A DNA stretch of 64,000 bases from Erythrobacter cryptus DSM 12079 (GCF_000422985.1 NZ_AUHC01000001.1:1-64000), one strand, 5' to 3'; shown: positions 18,387 to 27,567, numbered from the stretch's first letter. Notes: a model not told the origin generated them from the sequence alone. Numbers and translations are program-made.

Positions 18387-18791
18387 TCAGCCCGCGCTGC
18401 CCACACGGGTGCAGATCAGCTTGCTCAGGCTGCCATCGGGGTTGAGCTTTTGCAGGGTGTTTTCCCCCAGCACCCGGAAGCGCTGGTCCTTCTTGGGGCC
18501 GCGGGTGAACACCACCTCCGCGCCGCGCATGAGATAGATGCCCCGCCCGGCGGGGCTGACATAGCTCGAGGCGGCGGCGATGCGGAAGCTTTCTTCCGGC
18601 ACCGGCACAAAGGCCGCACCCGCGGCATCGCCGGGCAGCGCGCATTGCCATTCGCCGTGCTGGAGGATGCCGAGCATCCCGCTGGTCGAGGGAGCGGCGC
18701 GATCGCGCATCTGCCCGGCCGCGCCCGCGGGCAGATAGGCCGCCAGCGCCGCGGCGCACAGCAGGATGAGCAGGATGGTGCGGGTCTTCAT
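18387..18791 (-). CDS. Exported protein of unknown function
   Basis: A 134-residue protein with a clear Sec signal peptide (KTRTILLILLCAAALAAYLPAGAAG). The mature part has two Cys residues (about 50 and 127), possibly a disulphide, and GIYLMRGAEVVFTRGPKKDQ. No family recognised. It is convergent with the TonB receptor gene across a 51-bp gap and divergent from efp. Confidence 0.65.
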   Translation of the reverse strand: MKTRTILLILLCAAALAAYLPAGAAGQMRDRAAPSTSGMLGILQHGEWQCALPGDAAGAAFVPVPEESFRIAAASSYVSPAGRGIYLMRGAEVVFTRGPKKDQRFRVLGENTLQKLNPDGSLSKLICTRVGSAG

Positions 18792-18972
18792 CGCCCGCGC
18801 CTCTATCAGCCTTGCCGCTGCAAGGCCATGGCCTTGCGCGCCGACCCCTTGCGCGCTTGCCGGGCGCGCAGGCCTCGGCTATGGGCGCCGGGCGCTGCGC
18901 GGCGGCGGGGCTTGATGAGGCCCGGCTGCGCGGCCTTGCTCTTTCCACCTCCACACAAAGGCCCACAGCCCC

Positions 18973-19536
18973 ATGAAGATCAGCGGCGTTGATATCCGCC
19001 CCGGCAATATCCTCGAATATGAAGGCGGCATCTGGAAGGTCGCCAAGATCCAGCACACCCAGCCCGGCAAGGGCGGGGCCTACATGCAGGTCGAGATGAA
19101 GAACCTGCAGGACGGGCGCAAGACCAATGTGCGCTTCCGCAGCGCCGACACGGTCGAGCGGGTGCGGCTCGACACCAAGGATTTCCAGTTCCTCTATGAG
19201 GATGGCGACAGCCTGGTGTTCATGGACAAGGACACCTACGAGCAGATCACCCTGCCGTCCGACCTGCTAGGCGATGCCCGGCCCTTCCTGCAGGACGGGA
19301 TGGAGGTGATGCTCGAGATGTGGGACGAAAAGCCGATCTCGGTCGAACTGCCGCAGCAGGTCGAAGCGACGATCGTCGAGGCCGATGCGGTGGTGAAGGG
19401 CCAGACCGCCTCCTCGAGCTACAAGCCCGCGGTGCTCGACAATGGCGTGCGCATCATGGTGCCGCCGCATATCGAGGCCGGCACGCGCATCATCGTCGAT
19501 GTCTATGAACAGACCTATGTCGGCAAGGCCGGCTGA
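18973..19536 (+). CDS. efp: Elongation factor P
   Basis: A 187-residue EF-P with three beta-barrel domains. It rescues ribosomes stalled at polyproline. The tip Lys33 is in [10 protein letters not shown], the site modified in many bacteria, and the C-terminal domain contains the [14 protein letters not shown] end. The next gene follows after 14 bp, so the two are likely co-transcribed. Confidence 0.96.
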   Translation: MKISGVDIRPGNILEYEGGIWKVAKIQHTQPGKGGAYMQVEMKNLQDGRKTNVRFRSADTVERVRLDTKDFQFLYEDGDSLVFMDKDTYEQITLPSDLLGDARPFLQDGMEVMLEMWDEKPISVELPQQVEATIVEADAVVKGQTASSSYKPAVLDNGVRIMVPPHIEAGTRIIVDVYEQTYVGKAG

Positions 19537-19550
19537 GGGCTGAGGGGCAC

Positions 19551-20369
19551 ATGGCAGCGATTTCCGGCCTCATCCGGGTGATGGAGCGCGCCGCGCGCAA
19601 GGCGGGTGCGCGCCTGCGGCGCGATTTCGGCGAGGTCGAGCACTTGCAGGTCTCGCGCAAGGGCCCGGCCGATTTCGTCTCCAAGGCCGACATGCGCGCC
19701 GAGCGCACGCTTTATGACGAGCTTGCCGCCGCGCGCCCGGGCTGGGGTTTCCTGCTCGAAGAAGCCGGCGAGATCGCGGGCGAGCCGGGGGCGCCGCGCT
19801 TCATCATCGATCCGCTCGATGGCACCAGCAATTTCCTTCACGGCATCCCGCATTTTGCCATTTCGATCGCGGTGCAGGAGCCGCGCGCCGATGGCAAGGG
19901 TTGGGGCGAGGTGGTGGCCGGCGTGGTCTATCAGCCGATCACCGACCAGACCTTCTGGGCGGAAAAGTCGCGCGGGGCCTGGCTGCACGATGCGCGCCTG
20001 AGGGTCTCGGCGCGCCGGCGCCTTGCCGATGCGCTGGTGGCAACCGGCGCGCCCTATTTCGGCCATGGCGATTTCGACGAATGGCACCGCATCTTCGCGG
20101 CGGTGGGGCCGGAGGTGGCCGGCATCCGCCGCTTTGGCGCGGCCAGTCTTGATCTTGCCTATGTCGCGCAGGGGCGTTTCGATGGCTTCTGGGAAAGCGG
20201 CCTTTCCCCGTGGGACACGGCGGCCGGCTGCCTGCTGGTGCGCGAGGCGGGGGGCTTTGTCACCGATTATCGCGGGCGCAGCGAGGCGATCCCGGCGGCC
20301 GAGGTGCTCGCCGCCAATGATGCCCTTCATTCCAAGCTGCACAAACTGCTCGCCGGAGCGCTGCGTTGA
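19551..20369 (+). CDS. suhB: Inositol monophosphatase family protein
   Basis: A 272-residue Mg-dependent phosphatase. The metal-binding motifs are LLEEAGE (68-74), IDPLDGTSNF (86-95) and WDTAAGCLLVREAGG near 220. The substrate could be inositol phosphate, fructose bisphosphate or another phosphate ester; in Sphingomonadales this gene next to efp is usually called SuhB. A 7-bp hairpin follows the stop at 20377-20394. Confidence 0.85.
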   Translation: MAAISGLIRVMERAARKAGARLRRDFGEVEHLQVSRKGPADFVSKADMRAERTLYDELAAARPGWGFLLEEAGEIAGEPGAPRFIIDPLDGTSNFLHGIPHFAISIAVQEPRADGKGWGEVVAGVVYQPITDQTFWAEKSRGAWLHDARLRVSARRRLADALVATGAPYFGHGDFDEWHRIFAAVGPEVAGIRRFGAASLDLAYVAQGRFDGFWESGLSPWDTAAGCLLVREAGGFVTDYRGRSEAIPAAEVLAANDALHSKLHKLLAGALR

Positions 20370-20376
20370 TTCTTCC

Positions 20377-20394
20377 GCAGCCCCTCCGGGCTGC
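20377..20394 (+). terminator. Candidate hairpin after the inositol-phosphatase gene
   Basis: GCAGCCC and GGGCTGC form a perfect 7-bp stem with a 4-nt CTCC loop, 7 nt after the stop codon. No T-run follows, so termination activity is uncertain. Confidence 0.35.
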
Positions 20395-20526
20395 GATATC
20401 CCTGCTCATGCGGCCTGAAGGCTGCATCGCTGCGGGCTGCCGTTCGGCCTTGCAGCGCTGCGCACTGATTGCAGCGCTTGCCAGTAATGGCGATGCTCGC
20501 TAACAGCGCGAAGCACCCGATCAGGC

Positions 20527-20611
20527 GCCCCTGTGGTGGAATTGGTAGACGCGACCGACTCAAAATCGGTTGGAGAAATCCGTGCCAGTTCGAGTCTGGC
20601 CAGGGGCACCA
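20527..20611 (+). tRNA. tRNA-Leu (CAA)
   Basis: An 85-nt tRNA with a long variable arm. The acceptor GCCCCTG pairs with CAGGGGC, the anticodon stem is ACCGA/TCGGT with loop CTCAAAA (anticodon CAA), discriminator A, CCA encoded. It reads UUG. Confidence 0.95.
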
Positions 20612-20678
20612 GCCGCGCGCGCCTGCGATAAAGCGCTTGTCTTGGCCGGCCATGATTGGTTAGCCCTTGGGCTGCGCC

Positions 20679-22514
20679 ATGCTCGAAGCTCCTTCCTATC
20701 ACGCGATAGCGGCCATGGCGGTCACCATCGCCATGTTCATCGCCTTTGCCCGGGGGCGCTATCCCGAGGAGATCATCTCGCTCGTCACCATCGCGGTGAT
20801 CGGCGTGGGGCTCTATTTCGCCCCGCTCGAGGGCACCAAGCCCACCGACGGCCTGGCGATTGCCTTTGGCGGCTTTGGCCACCAGGCGCTGATCACCATC
20901 TGCGCGCTGATGATCATGGGCCGCGGGCTGGTGGTGACCGGCGCGCTCGAGCCCTTCGCGCGGATGCTCGAAGGCGTGTTCCGCGCCAACCCGCAGATTG
21001 GCCTGCTGACCGCCCTGATGGTCGCTTTCACGCTCTCGATGTTCGTCAATGACACCCCGGTGATGGTGCTGCTGATCCCGATCATCGTGGCGATCGCGGC
21101 CAAGGGGCTGATGGCCTCTTCCAAGATCCTCATGCCGGTCAACACCGCGGTGCTGATCGGCGGGATGGCCACCACCATCGGCACCTCGACCAACATCCTC
21201 GTGGTCTCGATCGCGGCCGATCTCGGGATGCCCGCTATCGGGGTGTTCCAGTTCACCCCGATCGTGCTGATCGCCGGGCTGATCGCCTTGCCCTATCTGT
21301 GGCTGGTGATGCCGCGGATGCTGCGCGACAATTCGGTGCTGCCCGACAATCTGCGCCGCACCTTCCACACCCGCCTGCGCGTGGGCAGCAGCAGCCTGCT
21401 TGCCGGTGCGGAGATCGCGGCGGTGCGCAGCAAGCTGCCCGAGGGGATCACCTTCCACGATGTGCCGGCTGGCCCGCTCCAGCCCGAGCAGCGCCTGCAC
21501 ATCTCGGGCACCCACGAGGCGCTCGAGGAAGCCGCCCGGGTGCTCAAGGGCGAGCTTGCTCCCTCCTGGGTGCTCGACCGCATCCGCCGCATCTCCAAGG
21601 CCCAGGGCGAGGACATCGTCGCGGTGGAGATGACGGTCACCTCGGATTCGCGCCTCGTCACCCGCACGCTCGCCAGTTCCGGGATCGCCGATCTCTACGG
21701 GGTGGCGGTGCTCGGCATTCACCGGCCCAACCGCATCCTCGGCGTACGCGACACCTATACCGAGGCGGGCGATCTCAGGATCCTTGAAGGCGATGTGCTG
21801 CTGGTGATGGGGATCGAGGAGGACCTGCAGAACTTCGCGCGCAATGATGGCCTCTTGCGGCTCGAGGGCGCGCGCGAATTGCCGCGCCGCTCCAAGGCGG
21901 CGCTGGCCGGTGCGATCATGCTCGGCGCCATCGCCACCGCCTCGCTCGGCCTGCCGTGGTTTGACGGGATGCGCTATGCCCCGATCAAGCTGCCGATCGC
22001 GATCGCGGCGCTGGCGGGCGCGATCCTGATGTTCGTCACCGGCTGCGTGAAGTTCGACCGGGTGGGCCGGGCGCTGTCAGCCAAGGTGATCGTGCTGATC
22101 GCGGCGAGCCTTGCGATCGGGCGGGTGATCGATGCCAGCGGGGCGGCGGCCTGGCTCGGCGAGGCGCTGGCGCTCGGGCTTGCCTATCTCCCCCCGGCGC
22201 TGGTGCTTTCGGCGATCATGCTGTTCGTCACCCTGCTCACCAACTTCGCCTCCAACGCCACCGCCGCCACCATCGGCACCCCGATCGCCTACAGCATCGC
22301 AAGTGAGCTTGGCCTGCCGCCCGAACCCCTGGTGCTGGCGGTGCTGTTCGGCTGCAACCTGTGCTATGCCACCCCGATTGCCTATCAGACCAACCTCCTG
22401 ATCATGTCGGAAGGCGGCTACGAATTCGGCGATTACCTGCGCGCCGGGGGGCCGCTGGTGGCGTTGATGGTGATGTTGCTCTCGGTGCTGCTGGTGGTGT
22501 GGTACGGGCTTTAG
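20679..22514 (+). CDS. SLC13-type permease with TrkA-C domains
   Basis: A 611-residue inner-membrane transporter. About six helices lie in the first 200 residues (including the duplicated SNxT-like segments NDTPVMVLLIPI and TIGTSTNILVV), a cytosolic insert of about 200 residues fits two TrkA-C (RCK_C) domains (IHRPNRILGVRD is in the second), and another set of helices ends with TNFASNATAATIGTPIAYS. It belongs to the divalent anion/sulfate type of SLC13 relatives. The ATG at 20679 is used rather than the TTG at 20667. The substrate cannot be fixed from sequence. Confidence 0.85.
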   Translation: MLEAPSYHAIAAMAVTIAMFIAFARGRYPEEIISLVTIAVIGVGLYFAPLEGTKPTDGLAIAFGGFGHQALITICALMIMGRGLVVTGALEPFARMLEGVFRANPQIGLLTALMVAFTLSMFVNDTPVMVLLIPIIVAIAAKGLMASSKILMPVNTAVLIGGMATTIGTSTNILVVSIAADLGMPAIGVFQFTPIVLIAGLIALPYLWLVMPRMLRDNSVLPDNLRRTFHTRLRVGSSSLLAGAEIAAVRSKLPEGITFHDVPAGPLQPEQRLHISGTHEALEEAARVLKGELAPSWVLDRIRRISKAQGEDIVAVEMTVTSDSRLVTRTLASSGIADLYGVAVLGIHRPNRILGVRDTYTEAGDLRILEGDVLLVMGIEEDLQNFARNDGLLRLEGARELPRRSKAALAGAIMLGAIATASLGLPWFDGMRYAPIKLPIAIAALAGAILMFVTGCVKFDRVGRALSAKVIVLIAASLAIGRVIDASGAAAWLGEALALGLAYLPPALVLSAIMLFVTLLTNFASNATAATIGTPIAYSIASELGLPPEPLVLAVLFGCNLCYATPIAYQTNLLIMSEGGYEFGDYLRAGGPLVALMVMLLSVLLVVWYGL

Positions 22515-22557
22515 CAGCGCTTGCGGCGGGCGCCCTCTTGGGCATTGCTGCGGCACA

Positions 22558-23898
22558 ATGACAAGGAAACGGGCGATGCGGATGGTGAGGCTTGCAGGTG
22601 CGGTGGGGTTGCTGGCGCTGGTGGCGGCGGGGCCGGCGCGGGCGGATGGGCTGCGCGAGGCGGTGGCGGCCGAACTGCCGGCGCTCGTCGAACTCTACCA
22701 GGATCTCCACGCCAATCCCGAACTCAGCTTCCAGGAGTTCGAGACCGCGGCCAAGCTCGCGGGGCGTGCCCGTGCGCTCGGTTTCGAGGTGACCGAGGGG
22801 GTGGGGCGCACCGGCGTGGTCGCGGTGCTGCGGAACGGCCCCGGCCCCACGGTGATGCTGCGGGCCGACATGGACGGCCTGCCGGTGATCGAGCAGACCG
22901 GGCTGCCCTTTGCCTCCAAGCGCCGCGCCGTGCCCGCCACGGGGATCGAGACCGGGGTGATGCACGCCTGTGGGCACGATACCCACGTGGCCGCCTGGCT
23001 CGGCACCGCCAAGCTGCTTGCCGAGCGGCGCGACCAATGGTCGGGCACGCTGGTGATGATCCTCCAGCCGGCCGAGGAGATCGGCGAGGGCGCCAAGGCG
23101 ATGCTCGATGATGGGCTCTACACCCGCTTTCCCAAGCCCGATTACGTGCTGGCCTTTCACGATGCCGCACAGGCCCCGGCCGGGATGATCGGCTACACCA
23201 AGGGCTTTGCCCTGGCCAATGTCGATTCGGTCGATGTGGTGGTGCCGGGGGTGGGCGGGCACGGGGCCTATCCCCACACCGCCAAGGACCCGATCGTGAT
23301 CGCGGCGCATATCGTCACCCGGCTGCAAACGCTGGTGAGCCGCGAACTCGATCCGCAGGAGCCCGCTGTGGTCACGGTTGGCAGCTTTCAGGCCGGTTCG
23401 AAGCACAACATCATTCCCGATGAGGCGCGCCTGCAGATCACCGTGCGCAGCTATGCCGATGAAACCCGCCAACACCTGCTCGACGGGATCGCCCGCATCG
23501 CCCGGGCCGAGGCGCTCGCCGCCGGGATGCCCGAGGATCGGCTGCCGCGCGTGACGGTGCAGGAACCCTATACCCCGGCGACCTACAACACCCCCGCCTT
23601 CACCGATCAGGTGATGGCGCTGCTCAAGGCGCGCTTTCCCGATCGGGTGGCCGAAACGCCGAGCGTGATGGGGGGCGAGGATTTCAGCCAATATTACCGG
23701 GCCGACCGCGAGAAGGTGCAATCGCTGATCTTCTGGGTCGGCGGGGTGAGGGCCGAGCAATGGGAAAAGGCGCAGAAGGGCGAGATCGAACTGCCCTCGC
23801 TCCATTCGCCCTTCTGGGCGCCCGATGCCCCGGTGGTGATCGCCACCGCCACCGAGGCGCTGACCGCAGCGGCGCTGGAACTGATGAAGAAGGGCTAA
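22558..23898 (+). CDS. Exported M20-family amidohydrolase
   Basis: A 446-residue peptidase-M20/amidohydrolase (hippurate hydrolase or N-acyl-amino-acid hydrolase type) with a signal peptide (VRLAGAVGLLALVAAGPARADG). Metal ligands are visible in MHACGHDTH, LQPAEEIGEG and VMGGEDFSQYY; a dimerisation domain with VGGHGAYPHTAKDP is in the middle. An ATG at 22576 also has a ribosome-binding site (AAGGAA) and may be the real start, which would leave a signal peptide of the same type. Periplasmic location is inferred. Confidence 0.85.
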   Translation: MTRKRAMRMVRLAGAVGLLALVAAGPARADGLREAVAAELPALVELYQDLHANPELSFQEFETAAKLAGRARALGFEVTEGVGRTGVVAVLRNGPGPTVMLRADMDGLPVIEQTGLPFASKRRAVPATGIETGVMHACGHDTHVAAWLGTAKLLAERRDQWSGTLVMILQPAEEIGEGAKAMLDDGLYTRFPKPDYVLAFHDAAQAPAGMIGYTKGFALANVDSVDVVVPGVGGHGAYPHTAKDPIVIAAHIVTRLQTLVSRELDPQEPAVVTVGSFQAGSKHNIIPDEARLQITVRSYADETRQHLLDGIARIARAEALAAGMPEDRLPRVTVQEPYTPATYNTPAFTDQVMALLKARFPDRVAETPSVMGGEDFSQYYRADREKVQSLIFWVGGVRAEQWEKAQKGEIELPSLHSPFWAPDAPVVIATATEALTAAALELMKKG

Positions 23899-23904
23899 GC
23901 CCTG

Positions 23905-23959
23905 AAGCAGCGCAGCGGCAGGGCAACAAGGACTCACTCAAGCAGCGCAGCGGCAGGGC
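23905..23959 (+). repeat. Two copies of a 20-bp repeat (AAGCAGCGCAGCGGCAGGGC)
   Basis: Copies at 23905-23924 and 23940-23959, 15 nt apart, just after the M20 amidohydrolase stop. Identical over 20 bases and extended by CTgA/CTcA before them. Confidence 0.7.
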
Positions 23960-24046
23960 CAAAAAATCCGGCCGCCGGACGGCACCCCATCGGGGCACAT
24001 TCCAGCGGCCGTTTCTCCTCCCCAGGAGAACTGTGTGACGCGCGCC

Positions 24047-24229
24047 TCAGGAGGGCACGTAGGTGCCGAGCCTGTGGTGCAGGGCGTTGATCCGGGCCAG
24101 CTCCTCGCGGTCCTCGGTCGCGCGGGCATAGCTTTCCAGCGCGCGGCGCAGCAGCTTCATGTCGGCAGTGGACAGCAGCGCGCGGGCGCGGGCAGGTTCG
24201 GGATTGGTGGGGGTCTCGGTATCGCTCAT
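24047..24229 (-). CDS. Small protein of unknown function downstream of aceA
   Basis: A 60-residue soluble, highly charged protein, MSDTETPTNPEPARARALLS at the start, with a helical middle (DMKLLRRALESYARATEDREEL) and a C-terminus HHRLGTYVPS. No family recognised. I include it because of the strong ribosome site GAGGAGA before the ATG and the reasonable amino-acid composition. It is on the same strand as aceA but beyond a strong hairpin (24278-24314). Confidence 0.55.
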   Translation of the reverse strand: MSDTETPTNPEPARARALLSTADMKLLRRALESYARATEDREELARINALHHRLGTYVPS

Positions 24230-24277
24230 CGGTCATTCTCCTCGGGTGCGTGCCGCCAGCCTTAATCGGCTTTGGCG

Positions 24278-24314
24278 GCAACCGGAAGGCTGCACTTGCC
24301 GACCTTCCGGTTGC
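24278..24314 (-). terminator. 12-bp hairpin downstream of aceA
   Basis: Arms GCAACCGGAAGG (24278-24289) and CCTTCCGGTTGC (24303-24314) are perfectly complementary, with a 13-nt loop, starting 11 nt after the aceA stop codon on the minus strand. No U-run follows it, so it could protect the aceA mRNA 3' end or act as a weak terminator. Confidence 0.55.
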
Positions 24315-24324
24315 CTCCCCGGGA

Positions 24325-25923
24325 TCAGGCTGCCTCGAACTGGTTCATGGTGTTGTGCACCCCGCCGGCCTTGAGCGCGGCTTCACCGGCGAAATACTCC
24401 TTGTGGTCATCGCCGATGTCGCTGCCGGCCATGTTCTGGTGCTTGACGCAGGCAATGCCCTGGCGGATTTCCTCGCGCTGGACGTTCTTGACATAGCCCA
24501 GCATCGCCGCCTCGCCGAAATATTCGCGGGCAAGGTTGTCGGTGCTGAGCGCCGCGGTGTGATAGGTCGGCAGGGTGATGAGGTGGTGGAAGATCCCGGC
24601 GCGGGCCGAGGCATCGCGCTGGAAGGTGCGGATCTTCTCGTCGGCCTCGGCGGCAAGCTCGGTGCCGTCATAGTCGACGCTCATCAGCTTCGCGCGGTCA
24701 TAGGCCGAGACATCGCGGCCCTCGGCCACCCACTTGTCATAGACCTGCTGGCGGAAGTTCAAGGTCCAGTTGAAGCTCGGCGAATTGTTGTAAACGAGCT
24801 TGGCGTTGGGGATCACCGCGCGGATGCGATCGACCATGCCGGCGATCTGTTCCACGTGGGGCTTCTCGGTCTCGATCCACAGGAGATCGGCCCCGTTCTG
24901 CAAGGACGTGATGCAGTCGAGCACCACGCGGTCCTCGCCCGTGCCAGGGCGGAACTGGTAGAGGTTGGAGGGCAGGCGCTTGGGCGCCAGCAGCTTGCCG
25001 TTGCGGCTGATGAAGACCTGGCCATTGGTGATATTGGCTGGATCGACCTCGTCGCAATCAAGGAAGCTGTTGTATTGGTCGCCAAGGTCACCCGGCTCCT
25101 TGGAATAGGCGATCTGCTTGGTCAGTCCGGCGCCAAGCGAATCGGTGCGGGCGACGATGATGCCATTGTCCACCCCAAGCTCGAGGAAGGCGTGGCGGAT
25201 GGCGCGGATCTTCTGAAGGAAATCCTCGTGCGGCACGGTGACCTTGCCGTCCTGGTGGCCGCACTGCTTCTCGTCGGAGACCTGGTTCTCGATCTGGAGC
25301 GCGCAGGCCCCGGCCTCGATCATCTTCTTGGCGAGCAGGTAGGTCGCCTCGGCATTGCCGAAACCGGCATCGATATCGGCGATGATCGGCACCACGTGGG
25401 TCTCGTAATTGTCGATGGCGTTCTCGATCCGCTTGGCCTCGACCGCATCACCCGCCTCGCGCGCCTTGTCGAGCGCGCGGAACATCAGCCCCAGCTCGCG
25501 CGCATCGGCCTGCTTGAGGAAGGTGTAGATCTCGCCGATCAGCGCGGGCACGCTGGTCTTCTCGTGCATCGACTGGTCGGGCAGCGGGCCGAACTCGCTG
25601 CGCAGCGCCGCGACCATCCAGCCCGAGAGATAGAGATAGCGGCGCTTGGTCGAACCGAAATGCTTCTTGATCGCGATCAGCTTCTGCTGGGCGATGAAGC
25701 CGTGCCAGCAGCCGAGCGACTGGGTGTATTGCGCCGGGTCGGCATCATAGGCGGCCATGTCGGCGCGCATGATGTCGGCGGTGTAGCGGACGATGTCGAG
25801 CCCGGTGCGGAAACGGTTCTGGATCACCATGCGGGCGGCGTTCTCGGGGTCGATCGCGGCCCAGCTCGGCCCATTGGCGCCGATCACGCCTTGCAGCCGG
25901 GCGATGGTGTTCTGGTAGGTCAT
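24325..25923 (-). CDS. aceA: Isocitrate lyase
   Basis: A 532-residue isocitrate lyase of the long class. It splits isocitrate into glyoxylate and succinate, the entry step of the glyoxylate shunt. The catalytic signature is KQCGH (219-223), with IADIDAGFGN at 181-190. The ATG at 25921-25923 is chosen because AGGAG sits 7 nt before it on the minus strand; an ATG two codons upstream would leave no room for the ribosome site. It is divergent from the scfR-like regulator, with 175 bp between the two starts. No malate synthase gene is in the window. Confidence 0.93.
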   Translation of the reverse strand: MTYQNTIARLQGVIGANGPSWAAIDPENAARMVIQNRFRTGLDIVRYTADIMRADMAAYDADPAQYTQSLGCWHGFIAQQKLIAIKKHFGSTKRRYLYLSGWMVAALRSEFGPLPDQSMHEKTSVPALIGEIYTFLKQADARELGLMFRALDKAREAGDAVEAKRIENAIDNYETHVVPIIADIDAGFGNAEATYLLAKKMIEAGACALQIENQVSDEKQCGHQDGKVTVPHEDFLQKIRAIRHAFLELGVDNGIIVARTDSLGAGLTKQIAYSKEPGDLGDQYNSFLDCDEVDPANITNGQVFISRNGKLLAPKRLPSNLYQFRPGTGEDRVVLDCITSLQNGADLLWIETEKPHVEQIAGMVDRIRAVIPNAKLVYNNSPSFNWTLNFRQQVYDKWVAEGRDVSAYDRAKLMSVDYDGTELAAEADEKIRTFQRDASARAGIFHHLITLPTYHTAALSTDNLAREYFGEAAMLGYVKNVQREEIRQGIACVKHQNMAGSDIGDDHKEYFAGEAALKAGGVHNTMNQFEAA

Positions 25924-26098
25924 GTGCATCTCCTGTGCGTCTGGGCGGGCCTTACGGGGGAAGGACTCGCCGCGGGCGTTGGCATCGCTGTGACGCAAGG
26001 CGAGGCGCGGAAACAGAAAAACTTACAGAAAATCGTGTCGCTATGCCCACATTTCCCAAAGATGTTGTGTCAATACGTAAATAAGTTTACAAAGTGCC
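25924..26098. promoter_or_regulatory. Shared aceA / scfR-like regulator intergenic region with repeated AT-rich motifs
   Basis: The region is much more AT-rich than its surroundings. Three similar stretches occur: AAACTTACAGAAAAT (around 26019-26033), CATTTCCCAAAGATG (around 26051-26065) and AGTTTACAAAGTGCC (around 26084-26098). They share a TT-x-x-C-A-AAG pattern, and the last resembles the RamB-type motif known from Actinobacteria. These are candidate operators for the adjacent regulator; the similarity is by eye only. Confidence 0.4.
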
Positions 26099-27445
26099 AT
26101 GGCCGAGACCAACATCCTTGCCGGCCCCGCGCTGCGCCGCTTGCGCAAGTGCGAGGGCCTCACCCAGGCGGCAATGGCGGCGATGCTCGGCATCTCGCCG
26201 TCCTATCTCAACCTTATCGAGCGCAATCAGCGCCCGCTGTCGGCGCGGGTGCTGGTGCAGGTGATCGAGCGCTTCGATTTCGACCCGCGCTCGCTGCGCG
26301 AGGACGAGGCGATCGGGGGGATCGACGGGCTCGCGCGCCGGCTGGCCGACCGTCGCTTTGCCGATCTTGGCATCGACCGCGAGGAAATGCAGGAGTTCCT
26401 CGCCGCCGCGCCGCAGATCGCGGCCGCCTTCGTGCGGCTCTATGACAGCAGCGGCGCGCAGCCGCACGCGCAGGAGGACAGTGCCGTGGCGGTGCGCCGC
26501 GCGGTCGAGCGCTGGCAGAACCACTTTGCCGATCTCGATCATGCCGCCGAGGCGCTGGCCGATGAACTGCGCCTCTCGCGCGGGGAGATCAGCGCCGCCC
26601 TGTCCGAGCGGCTGCGCGAACGCCACCAGTTGCAGGTGCGCATCCTGCCCGCCGAGGTCATGCCGGGCCAGGCCCGCCGCCTCGATCTCCACGCCCGCCA
26701 ATTGCAACTGTCCGAGATGCTGCCCGGTGCGGCGCGGCGCTTCCAGATCGCCCGCCAGGTCGGCGCGCTCGAGATGCGCGAGGAGATCGATACCCTCGTG
26801 GCCGGATCGGGCCTTGCCGCTGCCGAAGCGCGCAACGCCTTTCGCGAGCATGTCACCGATTATCTCGCCGGCGCGCTGCTGCTGCCCTATCGCCGCTTCC
26901 TGCGCGCCTGCGAGGCCACCGGCTATGATCTGTTCGTGCTCCAGCGCCGCTTTGCCGTGAGTTTCGATCAGGTCGCGCAGCGCCTCACCACGCTTGGCCG
27001 GGTGGGCGAGCGCGGCCTGCCCTTCTTCATGGCGATGATCGACCGCGCCGGGCAGGTGGTGAGCTACACCGCCGGGGGCAGCGGCGCGCTCGGCGTGCTC
27101 GAGGCCGCGCGTGCCCCCGCCTTCATCTCCTATTCCGCCTTCGAGCGACCGGGCACGCTGCTGACCCAGGCGGTCACCTTCGGCGAGGGCGAGGCGGCAG
27201 CGCGGCACTGGTTCATCATCACCCGCACCGTTGATGGCGACGGGGTCACCTGCGCGGCCCGCCGGGCGGTGGTGCTGGGCATCGAGGCGCGCTTTGCCGG
27301 AGAGCTTGCCCATGCCCGCGGGGTCTCGCTCGATCGGCTCGATGCGGTGCCGCTCGGCACCCCCTGTGGGCGTTGCGGCAGGCGCGAGTGCCTCACCCCG
27401 GCTCCGGCGCGGCTGGCAAGCACCCTGCCGCGCCCGCGATCCTGA
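26099..27445 (+). CDS. ScfR/RamB-type transcriptional regulator
   Basis: A 448-residue regulator. An N-terminal XRE helix-turn-helix covers about 12-65 (LTQAAMAAMLGISPSYLNLIE). The middle region resembles an ImmA/IrrE-like metallopeptidase-derived domain, and the C-terminal part matches the short-chain fatty-acid/acyl-CoA sensing DUF2083 domain, ending with a Cys cluster (PCGRCGRREC). Relatives such as RamB control glyoxylate-shunt and acetate genes. Divergent arrangement with aceA suggests it senses acyl-CoA and controls aceA. No RBS is apparent at ATG 26099; the operator-like sequence ends right at it. Confidence 0.85.
   Translation: MAETNILAGPALRRLRKCEGLTQAAMAAMLGISPSYLNLIERNQRPLSARVLVQVIERFDFDPRSLREDEAIGGIDGLARRLADRRFADLGIDREEMQEFLAAAPQIAAAFVRLYDSSGAQPHAQEDSAVAVRRAVERWQNHFADLDHAAEALADELRLSRGEISAALSERLRERHQLQVRILPAEVMPGQARRLDLHARQLQLSEMLPGAARRFQIARQVGALEMREEIDTLVAGSGLAAAEARNAFREHVTDYLAGALLLPYRRFLRACEATGYDLFVLQRRFAVSFDQVAQRLTTLGRVGERGLPFFMAMIDRAGQVVSYTAGGSGALGVLEAARAPAFISYSAFERPGTLLTQAVTFGEGEAAARHWFIITRTVDGDGVTCAARRAVVLGIEARFAGELAHARGVSLDRLDAVPLGTPCGRCGRRECLTPAPARLASTLPRPRS
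27414..27429 (+). promoter_or_regulatory. Candidate sigma-54 promoter ahead of the exosortase-A gene cluster
   Basis: TGGCAAG-CACC-CTGCC resembles the sigma-54 consensus TGGCACG-N4-TTGCW, with GG and GC separated by 10 bp as required. It lies 139 bp before the glycosyltransferase start, within the 3' end of the previous gene. PrsR, encoded in the same cluster, has the GAFTGA loop of sigma-54 activators. By-eye match only. Confidence 0.3.
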
Positions 27446-27567
27446 CGCGCCGTTAACCGTGCAATCCCGCGAAAACCCCGGGCGCCGACAGGCGGTGTAA
27501 GATTTACCGACACTTAAACTCTCGCGCCTAGAAGGTGGCCCACGTCCAGCAAAGGCCCGCCCGCGCG

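Noticed and set aside
24250..26445. 731-codon plus-strand frame across aceA and into the regulator
   Set aside because: It runs antisense to aceA and shows no family motif.
27535..27567. GTG start for the glycosyltransferase at 27535
   Set aside because: The added residues are hydrophilic and not part of the membrane-anchor start; the ATG at 27568 fits the family N-terminus better.
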